64,000 nucleotides of DNA from Eurosta solidaginis (Eukaryota > Arthropoda > Insecta > Diptera > Tephritidae): positions 241,173,832-241,237,831 of the forward strand of contig NC_090319.1 in NCBI RefSeq assembly GCF_040869045.1, written 5' to 3'. Below, piece by piece: positions 1 to 12,916 of this stretch. Position 1 is the first letter of the stretch. Each line of letters begins with the position of its first letter. Under the pieces are notes generated by a model. It searched no databases and had not been told where the DNA came from. It saw nothing but the letters and a program-made list of their open reading frames with translations. The position numbers were made by a program, and so were the translations under genes.

Positions 1-1880
1 ATATAAAATCTATTCATATGAAAGTGCATGCAGTACATATCAAAGTGCAAAGAAAATCACTTCCATATGAAGGAATGGCACTTCGGGCATAGGAGCCTAT
101 GTCAATCGATAGCGAAATACTTTGGAATGAATATTTTTGCAAATTGGTATTACAAAAATTTATTGCATATTTTAAAGATATCTCACTCCACAAAATTTCA
201 AAACTGGATACATTGTCCAAAAAGAAAGGTTGCTGTTAAACGCGTAAAAAATTGAGTATGAAGATATGACATCGGCTAGGAAAAGGGGCTATGAAAATGG
301 AAGCAGAGTTAATGGTGTTGTCAAAACAGTGTGGTGAAAAAAAGGAAAAATTATGACGGAGGGCAGCAATGGAAAAAGAGTTCGCAAGTTGCTCTGCATT
401 CTGGCCACACGACCAGTTAGTTCAGCAGCCGCCGAAATAAGTTTTTCGTTGCGTTGCGTACGACAACGAAAGATGAGTGATTAACAGGCCTAGCTCTAAA
501 GTTAACCTTTGTGTCAACACGGCATTTTACAACGCCTTCCTAATACGAATCATACCCGTGTATGCACATAAAATTCGTACGCTAAGAGGGTATGAAATAT
601 AAAATTTCGATTTCACGAGAACACTGCCGCCTTTTTCTTCAGTAATTAATTTTTTTTTTAAGTTTTTTTTTGTCAAAAATAGATTTATTGACAATTAAAA
701 CATTTGGAAATATCAGTGCTGTGCTCAACATAAACTAGTTTTTTACTTATAGAACAGTTTTTTGTTGAACGCCATTTCATACAAAGTAAGCAATTTCCTT
801 TGTGCATACGCCGTCATCTTATATAACTGCTGATATCCCCACGGTTATTATCGGAACTTGATGGCATCTGATTCAAATTCATTTACTGCTAAATCATGGC
901 TTCGATTCCATTTTTTGTGCCAATGCCAAGGGCCATTTTGATGTAAGACGTTTGGTTAAATATTCGCTTAGCAGTTTATCCATACTAACAACACCTCCCT
1001 TGTTGGAGTGGTAATATTGAATGACCTCTAGCTTATTTTATGTACCAGGAACTTCCTTTTCATAATTAACTGTAGACAAAAGAATTGCACCCTTTTTTTG
1101 TCACGTAGGTGCACATGGTGACATCGTCAAAAAGTCCGAACTCTGTAGAAGGACTTCTTATTTATACGTAGGGTGGCGACAAGGCATAGGTGCCATTTCA
1201 TACGTTGTTTTTATAGATTCAAATAAGTAAAAAAGTTGTATGTAAAGACTTTTCGTCCGAGTTTTTGTAAATCTACACCCGGTTTACGACTTTTTCGCCC
1301 TGATTGATCTGCCGAGCTTTACCAGGAGCTTTTCCGGTATACAACTCACCGTGTAAGGGAAAAATAGCAGTCGTAAGATTCGATCCCTGTCCCATTTAGA
1401 AAACTCCTTTATCCAAAATATTCCAAACCACTAAAGCCCGAAGCTCCGTTAGAAGTTTCAGGTCTCTGGGTAGAGGGAAGTTCCTTAAAACTCGTAAGCG
1501 AAATTTCCAAGTTGGGATGATTTTTTTAATTTCCACGATCCCTGGACCACCTAGCAAATTTTTTTTCCTCATGTTGAATTTGCATCGGGTTCTGATGCAA
1601 GCTAATTTTAAATGGATCGCAAAATTCCCCAATTTCATACTGAAATTTGTGGAAAAACATGAAACGAAACTTATATAATAAAACGTTTGGTGCTGCGTAA
1701 TTGGTACATAATTGTTTATTTCAAGTTTGCGTTTCTTTTGGAATTTAAAATCAAATTTAAGGTTTTATGATTTAGCTGATATGTGCATACCCGAGTATGT
1801 ACGTATGGGCATAGAATTTTAAATCAAAAACTGCCTCCCACGCCCATAAATAGTTATTATGTTTTTGCAAATTATAGCTA
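1..1880. other. AT-rich DNA without a recognisable gene
   Basis: Short open frames occur on both strands, but none shows a domain, a conserved motif or a good length. Poly-T runs lie near 640-670. I see no inverted repeat or transposon protein that I can name here. Confidence 0.6.
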
Positions 1881-1884
1881 TTGG

Positions 1885-2757
1885 ATACCTACAGGAAAAC
1901 AAGAAGTTTGAATTATCACCTAACGAATCTGTTCCTGTTGTTTATAAACGATATACCTGATACAATAAAATATTCAAAAATCTTGATGTATGCTGACGAT
2001 ATAAAACTTTTCAAGTTATCTGCGTCGGTTGAGGAACATTTCAGCTTCAAACGGGTTTTAAACTATAGTGTAGAGATTGTAAATAATTTTGTTGACTTCG
2101 GTGTCATGATGGACTCCTAACTTAGTTTCAAAAAAGAATTTACCGACCCTTATGTAACTGAAACTCTTTTCACAACATGAGTAAGGCCATATTAGAATAC
2201 AGGTCAGTAGTCTGGAATCTGCGTTATCAAGTCCATGCAAACAGACTCGAATCAATACAAAAACAAGTTTTCCTATTTCCCTTAAGAAAATTTCAATTGG
2301 AATCCTTATATAATCTTCTACCTTACATAATCGATTAAAGCTTATCAATATTCCATCTTTTGCTAGTCGAAGGGAAATTCTTGGTGCAATATTTATGACA
2401 AAACTACTTAATGGATCGATTTCAACCCCGTTTCTTCCCAAACTACGAGGTACTTCAAACCTCTTCTCCTGAAACAATGTAGAACTAATTTGGAAATGAA
2501 CGAGCTTTTCCGGTGTCTATGCCAAAATTATAACTTCCACTCAAACTAATTTTTGTTCTATAAAAAGGGCTGTTCTTACCTCTCTTCATAGTTAATGTAT
2601 AATATGTTTGTTCCTGTTTTATTAATTTAAGTATTACGCTCAGCTGATGATATAACTTTTGTAGCTGATCAGTTTTAGATTTCGACGTTTGTCAAACCGC
2701 CGCCAAACAACAAATAGGAAAAAAAAAATAAAAATAAATAAATATTAATTAATAAAT
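1885..2757 (+). pseudogene. Decayed LINE reverse transcriptase, C-terminal part (CR1/Jockey-like)
   Basis: The translation contains FINDIP followed by MYADDIKLF, which is the reverse-transcriptase catalytic block of non-LTR retrotransposons. Further on, after frameshifts, are LEYRSVVWNLRYQVH and RLESIQKQ, matching the conserved thumb and C-terminal region of CR1/Jockey-type elements. The frame is broken by several stops and shifts, so no full protein can be made. The piece ends in an A/T-rich tail of AAATAAAT type near 2720-2757, as expected for a LINE 3' end. Upstream endonuclease and ORF1 are absent, so this is a 5'-truncated copy. The clade is inferred from wording only. It resembles the remnant at 29.6-31.75 kb. 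Confidence 0.6.
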
Positions 2758-3299
2758 GTTTAAATAAATTTATCGCATGAACAGGATTAGCCTGGTTTCA
2801 TTGGGCCACTTGAGAGCAGCGCGCTTCCACAACGTGCATTCAAAAAAAACATACCCGGGTATGTCGTATTGATACAAAGGTTAATATAGTGTTTGGTGGA
2901 AACAGAAAATAGGTGTATTGCGTTAAAAAAATAAAAATTGAGTAACATTTTAACAAACATGTAAGTATACGTACGAGTATATTAAATAAGACGGCCGCAG
3001 TTGTGTGGTGGTCAGTGTTGCCATTTTGGTGCTTTTTTAGCCAGATCTAGCAAGTTTTTTTTTGGGTTTAGCTCCAAAAATTCCGGTTTAGCCTCTGAAA
3101 CTGATGAAGGTTCATCTTCAAAAAGTATTCCCAAAAAAAAAACCACCAACTCTGTATCAAAGTCCACATTATTTAAACGACTTCGATATCGGTACCGCGA
3201 ATAATGAATTTTTGCGATCTGAAGAAGTCAACGAAATAGATCCTTAAGGTCATCAAAAGTTGTCCTGTTATTTTTGCACGTGATTGTCATAACGAGGCA

Positions 3300-4041
3300 T
3301 TTCCTACCTCGCTGTTAAACAGAATGTTGCCAAATGGAGCGTGACTGGTTAGTTTGGAGTGCCAGTAGCAAAGCTTTTTATTGCCTACCATGTCGTCTGT
3401 TAAGCACCAATACTTTAAATCGGCTAAAATCTGTTGTGCGGATATTCGAAATTCCAGGTATGGAGGAAGCTGTACGATAAACTGCCATCACGCGAAAATA
3501 CTCAAGATCACATTAAATGTTATATTCAATTCGATCTTTACAAAATCTAATTCAAAAGAAGGCCACAATTGATACAATTATCAATAAACAGCTAATCACT
3601 GAAACTCAAAAGTGGAAAGAAATTTTATATAGAATTTTGGACACTATTTTATTTTTGAGTGAAAGAGACCTAGCTTTCAAAGGCGAAAGTATATTTCTTG
3701 GTGAACGAAACGATGAATATTTTTTGGGCGTCTAAGATCTCATAAGCCCTTATGATCCGATACTTAGAGATCATTTGGGGAAAGTTAGGATTTCACAACA
3801 GCAGCACAAACGTTGGCAAGTTCACTATCTTTCCGCAGACATTCAGAACGAGTTTATAGAAATTTGTGCAAAGCACGTGAGGGAAACTATACTAGAAGAA
3901 AACCAAGTATTTTGCTATTATCGTTGATACTATGCCTGATGCCAGTCTCTACTACGTTCATTTTGCGCTAACTCGATTTCAATTCGAAAGCAACAAATTT
4001 TACAATTCAAGAACGGTTTTTGGCTTTCGTGAATTGTAACC
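3300..4041 (+). pseudogene. hAT transposase remnant, N-terminal half (TTF finger, DUF4371-like)
   Basis: With frameshifts, this reads as the start of a hAT-superfamily transposase of the zinc-finger MYM-type 1/DUF4371 kind. Near 3340-3410 is RDWLVWSASSK then YCLPCRLLS, the end of a TTF-type zinc finger. From about 3590 comes W-K-E-I-L-Y-R-I-L-D, then FLSERDLAFKG and YLSADIQNEFI, all standard family blocks. Several in-frame stops break it. The frame runs up to 4041, where a family A repeat interrupts it, and resumes at 5665. A sequence CAGTGTTGCCATTTTGGTGC near 3014 looks like a hAT terminal repeat, but I did not find its partner. Confidence 0.75.
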
Positions 4042-5664
4042 AAAACAAGTAAAGAAGGCTAAGTTTGGGTGTAAGCGAACATTACATACTCAGTTGAGAA
4101 CTTTAGAGACAAAATAAGGGAAAATCACCATTTAGCAAAATGAACCTAGCTTAACCCTGGAATGTGCTTGTATGACAAGTGTATCAAATGAAAGGTGTTA
4201 ATGATTATTTAAAACGTAGTGGGCCTTAGTTCTATAGGTGGACGCCTTTTCGAGATATCGCAATAAGGGTGGACCAGGGGTGACTGTAGAATGTGTTTGT
4301 ACGATATGGGTATCAAATTAAAAGTATTAATCAGGGTTTTAAAAGGGAGTAGCCCTTAGTTGTATATGTGAAGGCGTTTTCGAGATATCGACCAAAATGT
4401 AGACCTGGGTGACCCAGAACATCTTCTGTCGGGTACCGCTAATTTATTTATATATGCCATACCACGAACAGTATTCCTTCCAAGATTCCAAGGACTTTTG
4501 ATTTCGCCCAGCAGAACTTTTTAATTTTCTTCTACTTAATATGGTAGGTTTCACACCCATTTTACAAAGTTTTTTCTGAAGTTATATTTTGCGTCAATAA
4601 ACCAATCCAATTAGCATGTTTCATCTCTTTTTTCATATTTGTTACAGAATTATGGCATTTTTTTCATTTTTCGTAATTTTCGATATCGGATTTCGGCCAT
4701 ATTTTATAACAAGATAAAATGACTTCAGAAAACTACGTGAACTAAGTTTAGTTAAGATATATCATTTTTTGCGCAAGTTATCGTGTTAACGGAAGGACAG
4801 ACGGTCAACCGTGTATAAAAACTGGGCGTGGCTTCAACCGAATCTATGTCCCTACCAAATTTCACAAGGATTGGTAAATTTTTGTTCGACTTATGGCAAT
4901 AAAAGTATTCTACACGAATTAAATGAAAAATGGCGGAGTTACGCCCATTTTGAAATTTTCTTTTATCTTTGTATTTTGTTGCACTATATCATTACTGGAG
5001 TCGAATGTTGACATAATTTACTTTTATACTGTAAATATATTAAATATTTTGTTAAAATTTGATTTTTTTTTTTTAAGTGGGTGTGTTCGTCATCCGATTT
5101 CGCTAATTTTTATTTAGCACACATATAGTAACAGGAGTAACGTGCCTACCAAATTTCATCATGATATCTTCAACGACTGCCAAATTACAGCTTGCAAAAC
5201 TTTTAAATTACCTTCTTTTAAAAGTGGGCGGTGCCACGCCCGTTGTCCAAAATTTTACTAATTTTCTATTCTGCGTCATAAGGTCAATCCACGTACCAAG
5301 TTTCATCGCTTTATTCGACTTTGGTAATGAATTATCGCACTTTTTCGGTTTTTCGAAATTTTCGATATCGAAAAAGTGGGTGTGGTTGTAGTCCGATTTC
5401 GTTCATTTTAAATAGCGATCTGAGATGAGCACCCAGGAACCTACATACCAAATTCCATCAAGATACCTCAAACTTTACTCAAGTTATCGTGTTTACAGAC
5501 GGACGGACGAACGGGCGGACATGGCTAAATGAATTTCTTTTTTCACGCAGATCATTTTGATATATATAAGTCTATATCTATCTCGATTAGTTTATGCCGT
5601 TACGGATTACCGTTATGCGAACAAAGTTAATATACTCTGTGAGCTCTGCTCAGCTGGGTATAAA
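4042..5664 (+). repeat. Family A interspersed repeat, copy 1 (inside a hAT gene)
   Basis: This copy starts at ACAAGTAAAGAAGGCTAAG, followed by a small hairpin (GGGTGTAA type), and ends at GCTCAGCTGGGTATAAAA. The inside has three parts: one or two units of a ~130-bp tandem motif around CGAGATATCG, then AT-rich DNA with repeated GTGGGCGTGG boxes, then a segment with (GGAC)n-like runs. The same order recurs in about ten copies in this window, in both orientations. Both strands carry short open frames, but none is conserved as a protein. It splits a transposase frame, so its ends are fixed to within a few A residues. Confidence 0.85.
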
Positions 5665-6905
5665 AACTGGTCAGAATATCGCTGATCTAATTTGCCATAC
5701 TCTAGGTAAACATGAAATCCCATTAAAAGATTGTCGTGCACAAGGGTACGATAACGGCGCCAATATGAAAGGAACTTACAACAGAGCACTACGTCACATT
5801 CTCGACAAAAACTCGAATGCTGATTACTCGCCTTGTGCAACCCACAGTCTCAATTTATGTGGTGTTATTGCTGCAGAATGTTGTACGGCTGCAATTACTT
5901 TCTTCGGAGTTGTGCAAAAATGTTTTACTATTTTCAGCAGCACTCCACAACGATGGGAAGTCCTCAAAAAAAATGTACGGAGCTCTCTTCATAGTATTTC
6001 AGCCAAAAGCCAAATTCGCTGCGCAAGCATACGGAGATGTTATCGGCATTCTCAAGTACATCAACAAGTTCGAATGTATCTTGCTGTCCTCAATTTGGTT
6101 CAAAATATTGGCTACAATAATGAAAGAAACATGGTCCTCCAAGCTGGAGGCGCCACCATAGTAATAAGGTCCGACATCTTTATGCCTTATTAGCTGATTT
6201 GAAGTTTATCAGGAACCAATGAGAAACAATTTTAAACGAATGCAAATCAGTCGCTATTCAATTGAACATCTTGCCAAAGTTTTCGGACATTCGAAAGAGA
6301 AAACCCAAAAGACGCTCTGAAGATAATTTAAATGATATTATTACGAATGATTCAGAGTCTGATTTTAAAAACAATACATTCCTGGTGATCGTTGATTCGG
6401 TAATCACTGGCATTACTGGACGATTTGCAGCTATGAGAAATTTGAGCGAGACGTTTTACTTTTTGTGACAATTTGAAGACATGGATGAAACTACGGTTCG
6501 GGCGAGCGCAGCAAAATTTGTCGAAAAATACAAGTCGGACATTTCTCAAAGCTTAGAATGCAAAATAATTCACTTGAAACACATTTACGAAGCAAACTTT
6601 GATAAAGGTCTGTCACCATTGGAATCGCTAAATGCCATCTATATATGTTCAAAATCTGTACAATTTTCCCCAGCATTTGTGTTGCTTTACGTATATTTTG
6701 CACTATACCTGTCACTGTAGCTAGTGCATAAGGTTCCTTCAGCGTCCTTTCAAGAATCAAAAACTTTCATAGATCGTGTTCATCTCAAGAGCGAGTTTCA
6801 GGACTTGCCACGCTTTGTGTTGAATCCGTTTTGGCAATGCAGTTAAATTTTGATATTATTATAAAAAATTTCGCAGCGAAAAAAGCAAGAAAAGCCACTC
6901 TTTGA
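5665..6905 (+). pseudogene. hAT transposase remnant, C-terminal half
   Basis: The frame picks up directly with KTGQNIADLI and continues through CRAQGYDNGANMKG and PCATHSLNLCGV, signature blocks of DUF4371/hAT catalytic cores. FFGVVQKCFTIFSSTPQRW follows. The last part, around 6660-6830, reads SISVALRIF...IPVTVASAEGTFS...IKN, then a SQERVSGLA block, the hAT C-terminal dimerisation region. Frameshifts near 5950, 6140 and 6700 and missing segments make it non-functional. Together with 3300-4041 it forms one old hAT copy. Confidence 0.8.
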
Positions 6906-7689
6906 TATCCGAACTTTCTATATTGAATAATTAAAATTTATATTCATCATTAAATTTATCAGAAATGTATTAAAATGTTACCAAATAACTAGAAAGATTA
7001 TTTGAAACCATATATGTAATACTCGTATATTGCTAATAGAAAATTCTCGCAATGTGTTTTGAATTCGAAATCAAAACAAGACAGCCTATAAAATTTTCGT
7101 GTTTGTAGCAGCATAAGTGTGATAAGAAAAAAATTTAATTTAGGTACATTCGATTATTGAATACAAAAACAAAAACGTTTAAACAGCAATATATCGGCAC
7201 TCTGTTCTTTGGGAATGTACCTAGCCTTTTGTAGCAATATAGGTGTATTACATATATGTTTGAAACAATATGTGGCTCTTAAAAGAGAATTTTATTTCTA
7301 CGTTACAATAAAATAGCATAAATAGTAAATATTCTGTGTTAATTTTATTTTCAGCTCAGCTTAGTCCAAAAATCATTTATCTGATGTGGCAAAAATTTTT
7401 TTTGATGTAATCCATGAATAATGGTTCATGAATGAGACGTCATTAATTCAAATTAATCAAATGTATTAGTGGATTTTTTATAGGCGCCCGTAAATTGCTT
7501 GGTGCCGAGCCGGATTTTCTCTCTACGGCCCTGAGGATGTACATATATTTGCTTTCCAGTTTGTGCAACAGCATAGTGTCACCTTCTAAGAGTTTCGACT
7601 CTTTAACTTCAGATTATAATAAATTTTTGTCTCCCGTACCTTATTTTCATAATACCGTTGAAGAATATATACGAATTAAAAAATAAGAT
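6906..7689. other. AT-rich stretch between two hAT remnants
   Basis: There is no clear gene. An open frame at 7495-7686 (63 codons) has no domain I can name. It lies just upstream of hAT remnant 2 and could be a decayed middle part of that transposase, but the match is too weak to call. Confidence 0.4.
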
Positions 7690-8290
7690 AAATGTATAGA
7701 CGAATTCATTGAAAGAAAGATACGTAATATATGTCGCGACTTCATAATTAAATTAATAGAGTATTAAGGCAACGCTTGCCGCACAATGTAAAAGACGCTT
7801 AGCAAAATAGATTTCTTTTCGGTTGAAAACACATTGAGAATTGTAAAACCTCAAAAGTTTTCATATTTCACAAATGAAAAAAAAAAACAAGTATAGCACT
7901 GATGAAATAACGATATTACAAATGCAGTGGAAAAATATCTATCTCCAAAATTGGAAAAAGGTGACTTCAACATTAAGTTTTTGGTTTGATGTTAAACAGT
8001 ATAATTCCAAAAGCTTGTCGATTTTGTGCTGCCACTAGTAAGGCTGAAGTTGCAAGAACGTTTTCAAACATGAGTTTGATAAAAGCAAACACGGAAGCAA
8101 AATGAGTTTAGTTATGTTGAATTCGCTTCTGACAATAAGAAGTGGTCTTAAACGGCTGAATAAATGCTATCATGACTTTGAAATAAACAACGATCTCTTA
8201 AAATTAATGAACACGAAAAATATTTGAGTGAAACAAAAATAATAATTCATCTTCTGAGGACGAAATCATAGATTTTGAAGTCTAAGGCCC
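7690..8290 (+). pseudogene. Second hAT transposase remnant, C-terminal region
   Basis: With frame changes the translation reads CRDFIIKL, then QRLPHNVK, and ends with RFCAATSKAEVARTFSNMS, followed by LLTIRSGLKRLNKCYHDFE. These match the order of blocks at the C-terminus of hAT transposases, where the usual motif is SNAxVERxFS followed by the dimerisation helix. Here the consensus is damaged (SKAEVARTFS) and there are many frameshifts. The sequence differs from the first hAT remnant, so it is a separate family. ATAGCCCTG at 8447-8455 equals the complement of CAGGGCTAT, a common hAT terminal form, and may be its 3' end. Confidence 0.6.
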
Positions 8291-8455
8291 TTCAAACATA
8301 TCTCGTCCCAACACAAACTTGAATATCGCACACGTGTATTTTAATAATGGTGATTCGTACACCCGTAGGACTTTAAAAATTGAATAAAAAAATTTAAATT
8401 AATTTTCATCGGCCATCATTTTGGCAGGTCGTATTTTTGGCAAACCTATAGCCCT

Positions 8456-9059
8456 GCCGTCGTTGTAGTAGTGTGAAAAATACTGCTTACTTTTTAACGA
8501 TATCTTACCGCCAAATGGCAAAACAGAAGTTAAAAAAACCAATTTTTGTTATTAAAAAATATAAAATGAACTAAATACAAAGTAGTATAAATGTACCTCT
8601 CTTGTACCTTATTTTTTTCTGTCAAACTATTTATAAAAGTAGTAGTGAAACATGGATCTAATTAGTCACTAGTAAATATATGCCATTCAGAGCTATTGTG
8701 ATTTAAAAAATGGATTGATTTCGATCACGGATCGTATAACACGATATGGGCCCAGGGTTCCGTGATTTCAAACTCTTTTTGATTTAAACTCCATCTTTAA
8801 ATCAGAAATCAGATTTATTTGTTGGTCTTATTTTAGCTGAATCAAAGAATACTTTTATTTGTAAGTCAAATATACTTTTTTTTTTATGTATATTGAAAAA
8901 AATTTCCGTCATCTCTTGTCAAATTTGGTTTCGAGACAAACTCGTTTCCGCGTATAGTTCCTAGGATGTTTTATGGGTGGTTTTCACTGATCAATTTACC
9001 GGAGCGACTCGGGACCATTTCAGTGTAAACCATTTAATTTGTTGCGTCGCTCCCATATA
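8456..9059. other. AT-rich DNA, no gene seen
   Basis: No coding or structural RNA signal is visible. A 20-base string ATTTTTGTTATTAAAAAATA at 8542-8561 recurs exactly at 16707-16726, next to the 3' end of the Jockey remnant. Confidence 0.5.
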
Positions 9060-10838
9060 TTGTCATCCTCGCAGCAGATCCTTGCAGCGGGACTGCTCCA
9101 TATTCTCCTGCTCGGGGCAGGTATCGAACCCATTCCGAGACCAGCACCTGATCCCGTTTAACAGAAATGGTTCTGCTGCGTGTGCCGGAAACGCCCCACG
9201 GCGCCACCAGCTCACACTGCCGCTTCTACCTATAACTAAAATCTCGGTAGCAGAGTAGGCAGCACTAGGACACGAATATGTCAAGGAAACAGGCTCTTAG
9301 TCCCTACCACCTTGTGCACCGTTTGACAGCACAGAACATAGGTATATGCTTGCGATATCTGCCTAATGCGGTTCCTGCCTTGGGCGACGCCGCTTTCCTA
9401 GATGTTCTTGTCTCAGCAACGGCAACCCTCTGACAAGTTTCATCCGGCCATGTTGTCAGGCCGCAAGCGCCACTACACTGGGTACTCCGATGCTTACCCA
9501 AGCACGTCTAGTCTCGGGGCCCCAACACCACTTGCGACCTAGCCTCCCTCAAACCAGGCGCAGTCACCCCAGAGTAACGATGTCTTCCCTGTTGCACTTC
9601 AGAATACTGCAGTTAAACTGTAATAAGTTAACTGCGAAGATCACGATGATATCGATTTTATGAAGCGGCACAGCTTCCGCATTGCTGCGCTCTAAGAGAC
9701 AATACTCACGGCAAGGTCTGCTTTGCAAACCTGCTCTGTGTACAACGTCCATAGAAAATTCGCGAGAGCGGAAATGAAAGCGGGCTCGCATTACCCACCG
9801 CCCAGTTCAATATAATTTATTTGATTCCGACATCGGTCAGGAACAGCGTCTCGTAACTTCAAGGCATAACTGTTCGGTCAGGGGATGCAAATTGAAAGTT
9901 ATCAGCGTCTACATCCCTCCTATCACCTGCTGCCCCAGTGGATACTGCCCTGACCTCAGCGAACTACCCACCGGTGAAAATCGCATTATCTAGAAGATAG
10001 ATCAATACCCACCTCGATCTGTGGCATTCTGATCTACAGGCGGACAGCAAAGGTGAGATGCTGGCGGAGTGAATAGAAGAAACGGCGTTCTGCACGATAA
10101 ACGGCGACACCCTCACCTAGAAGGTTCGTTTGTTCGTCGGACTTGTACATTAATGGTGCTTGTTACCACAACATACCGGCTTCAATCTGTCTTAAAAATG
10201 GCGAGAGTGATACCGATAGTAAAGTCTGGAAAACCAGCTAACGTAGGAGAATCTTATCGTTCGATATCTCTCCTTCACCAGAAACCAAGACACTTGAAGC
10301 CATTCTGCCCCTTATTTCACCGCGAACTCACGCCTTGCTAATCTTCAGCATGGTTCTCGAGAACTACACCACCGCGCTAAACACCATCGACACACAGATA
10401 AATTTGCGGATTGAATCAAAGAAATATAAATTTTGTGCGACGTTCGATCAGGATTTACGTTTTGGAGAGCGTGCATCCGCAATTGTACCTTAAATCCAGA
10501 GCCGTAATAAAATCCTCAAATCTCTTGCCGGCAGCACTTTTGGTAAAGATAAAGAGACACTCATTAACACTTACGAAGCAATTGGCCGGCCACTTGAACG
10601 CTAAGCGTCCCCGATATGGTCGCCGAGCCTAAAGGTTACTCACTGGAAGAAACTACAGGCCTGCCAAAACACCGCTTTCAAAACAGCTACGGGCTGTTTT
10701 CTTCTGACCCAAAGCACCACCTGCACAGTGAGGCAAGAATACTCCCCATTAGGGAAAGAAATGAAATGCTGAAGAAACAGTTTCTGTTGAATACACAGAA
10801 GCCTGGGCATCTCAACAGACATCTTATTAAAGAGGCCA
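9060..10838 (+). pseudogene. Jockey-type LINE, decayed, part 1
   Basis: GC content rises here. With many frameshifts the translation recalls a Jockey-type LINE. A Cys-rich gag-like start lies near 9060-9200. FRILQLNCNKL at about 9600 begins the AP endonuclease. KVISVYIPPITCCPSGY near 9890 is endonuclease too. ENYTTALNTIDTQI near 10350 is reverse transcriptase. SEARILPIRERNEMLKKQF, then LLNTQKPGHLNRHLI near 10730-10830, is the conserved C-terminal region. No domain is intact. The copy stops abruptly at 10838, inside TAAAGAGGCCA, where the LOA element begins; the remaining 3' end follows at 16441. Confidence 0.7.
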
Positions 10839-11166
10839 CGCCCTCGCGAAGGACAGACATCTTGCCGCGATGCGAGGGCTTAGTCGCTGACCGCGGGACT
10901 ATGCCACCCAGTAGGATGCAGGTTCATATGGATCTCCATGACTGCGGTGGCCTAGTCCTAGGGTCAGCGATGACCAAGATCTGCCCCCTCCCAATCCAGG
11001 GTGTTATGCGGCACCGTGCCAATTGGATGGTTTGCAGCCGGGAGGTTAATCTGGCTGTATTTGTACAGAGCCTCTCTGACACCGGGCCGCCTCAGAGAGT
11101 AGAAATGGTTTTACCGCGGTAAGGGGCTCTGCCGCGGCGGATGACACTTTTCCCCTTTTCAATAAG

Positions 11167-12916
11167 TTGACCCTAAGCTGGCCTCGTCTAGCAAGGGGTC
11201 GTACGAATAAGGTGAATAAAAAACAAAGTAAAAAAGAAACTTCGTCCTCCTCCACAGGGAAAAGGACAACACCAAAGGTATTCATACGCCCTAGTGCACT
11301 AGGGAGGGCTACCAATACTACAGGGAAGAACAACTTGGTGGGGGTCGGCACTAGTATGGCGGCGAAGGGAGTTGCGCTGGCAACGGCGAACACTGACGCG
11401 CCTGCTGTTGCCGGACACCGACCAAGCGCCGGAACGGCAACCATTTTTCACACGGCTGTGGCAGGGGTCTCTGGACGTGGCCACTTCGAGCCAAGGGAAA
11501 ACAGGGCCGCAACAGCTGCTTCAACCGGGGGAGCGAATGCGTTGGAAACGACGGGTCGGCTCCCCATGGACGACAAGAGGGCAACCTCAGTCAATACGGT
11601 CTTAGCTGATCTGGCGGGGGCAAGCACCAGTATGGCGGCGAAGGTAGTTGCGCTGGCAACGGCGAACACTGACGCGCCTGCTGATGCTGGGCGCCCGTCT
11701 GACGCCGGTACGGCGACTGTTTTCCCAACGGCTGTGACAGAGGTCCCACGATCTGGTCACACTGAGCCAAAGGAGAAAGAAGCCATAAAGAAGACATCAT
11801 CCGGGGGTACGACCGCGGGGGCATCTACGGGTCGGACCCCTTCTCAAGAAGAGTTCCACAAGGGATCGCTCCACAGGAACAAGAGAAGGGCTGCAAAAGT
11901 CCTGTCAAGGTATGTGGGCTTTCCGCTGGAAACGCTGTCAGAGAACACCAGGAATTCGGTGGAAAGGGCGCGAGCTCTACTGCCGACTTTTCGGGGTTCT
12001 CTGACAACAAATGTAGAAAGCGCAACCCCATACAAGCGTTAAAGGTCCGACCAGGATATTAAACCACCGCCGAAAAGGCACCAGAATCACCCCGCGATAG
12101 CCAAGCCCAGCTTTGCCGAGGTAGCTAAGGGCCGGGTCCTTATACGAATCCTGGACCGAGGGAATGACCGTGGTGCAATCCCTAAAGGCCAGTGGCCGTA
12201 CGTCCGGAATGAAATCGGTAACGCCGTTCTCGACGTGCGATGGAGTCTCCGGGTAGGAGACTGGTTCTGATCCAGAATGGTACCAGGGCCAAATCAAGGT
12301 ACTCGCTTCCGAGGACGCAAGGTCTGTTGCGCTGTACAAGGCAGCAGCCGCAAAGCTGGGACAAGTATATCCCGGGGCGATTATTGAGGTCGTCGACTGG
12401 AAGGACATTCCGGCTCGGCCAAGGGCCAGGGAATGGGTTCCAGCAGTTCCAATAGAACCTGAGTGAATTCTCAGGATGCTGCAACTGATGAACCCGGCTC
12501 TCCCAACGCAGGACTGGAGTATCATCCAAGTCGAAGACGCTGTAGGACCTAGGAGACAGGTCGTGTTAGCCCTGAATAAGGAAGCTCTCGAGACCCTTAG
12601 ACAGAGCAAAGGAAGAGTGTTTTACTGCCTCGGCGAGGTCGTATTTCACGTATACCGTGGGGACGCACAGCGCGCATCCCTTTCGAGTGCCTCTTTGGAC
12701 ACGGACATTGAGGCACCCGAAATGAAAGCGGAAATCTCCTACGCCCAAAGCCTGGTTTCCGCCACATCAAATTGCGCAGGGGCTCTGGGTAATTTGTCGA
12801 TGGAGGATGCTCTGCTTGATAGCGACGGAGAGGATCCCAACATCACGGTGATGGAGGCAGGGGAGTCTGAGCAAGCTCATGCTGAGGTTGCTCCAGATAA
12901 ACCTGCACAAAAGTAA
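11167..12916 (+). pseudogene. LOA-type LINE ORF1 (gag-like), frameshifted
   Basis: The first 291 codons (11167-12042) are rich in Ala, Thr and Gly. They contain two imperfect copies of a segment with ASTSMAAKVVALATANTDAP, about 95 residues apart, followed by a basic stretch. Frameshifts then lead through KPSFAEVAKGRVLIRILD near 12110 to a final 146-codon frame at 12476-12916, starting MLQLMNPALPTQDWSIIQVE. The SFAEVAKG block and the following region resemble LOA-group ORF1 proteins, which bind element RNA. I see no CCHC knuckle. Its end overlaps the ORF2 start by about 38 bp, as is common in LINEs. At least two frameshifts mean this copy makes no complete protein. Confidence 0.6.

Noticed and set aside
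11046..11824. Several minus-strand frames of 60-130 codons opposite LOA ORF1
   Set aside because: They mirror the GC-rich Ala/Thr coding of ORF1 and have no domains.
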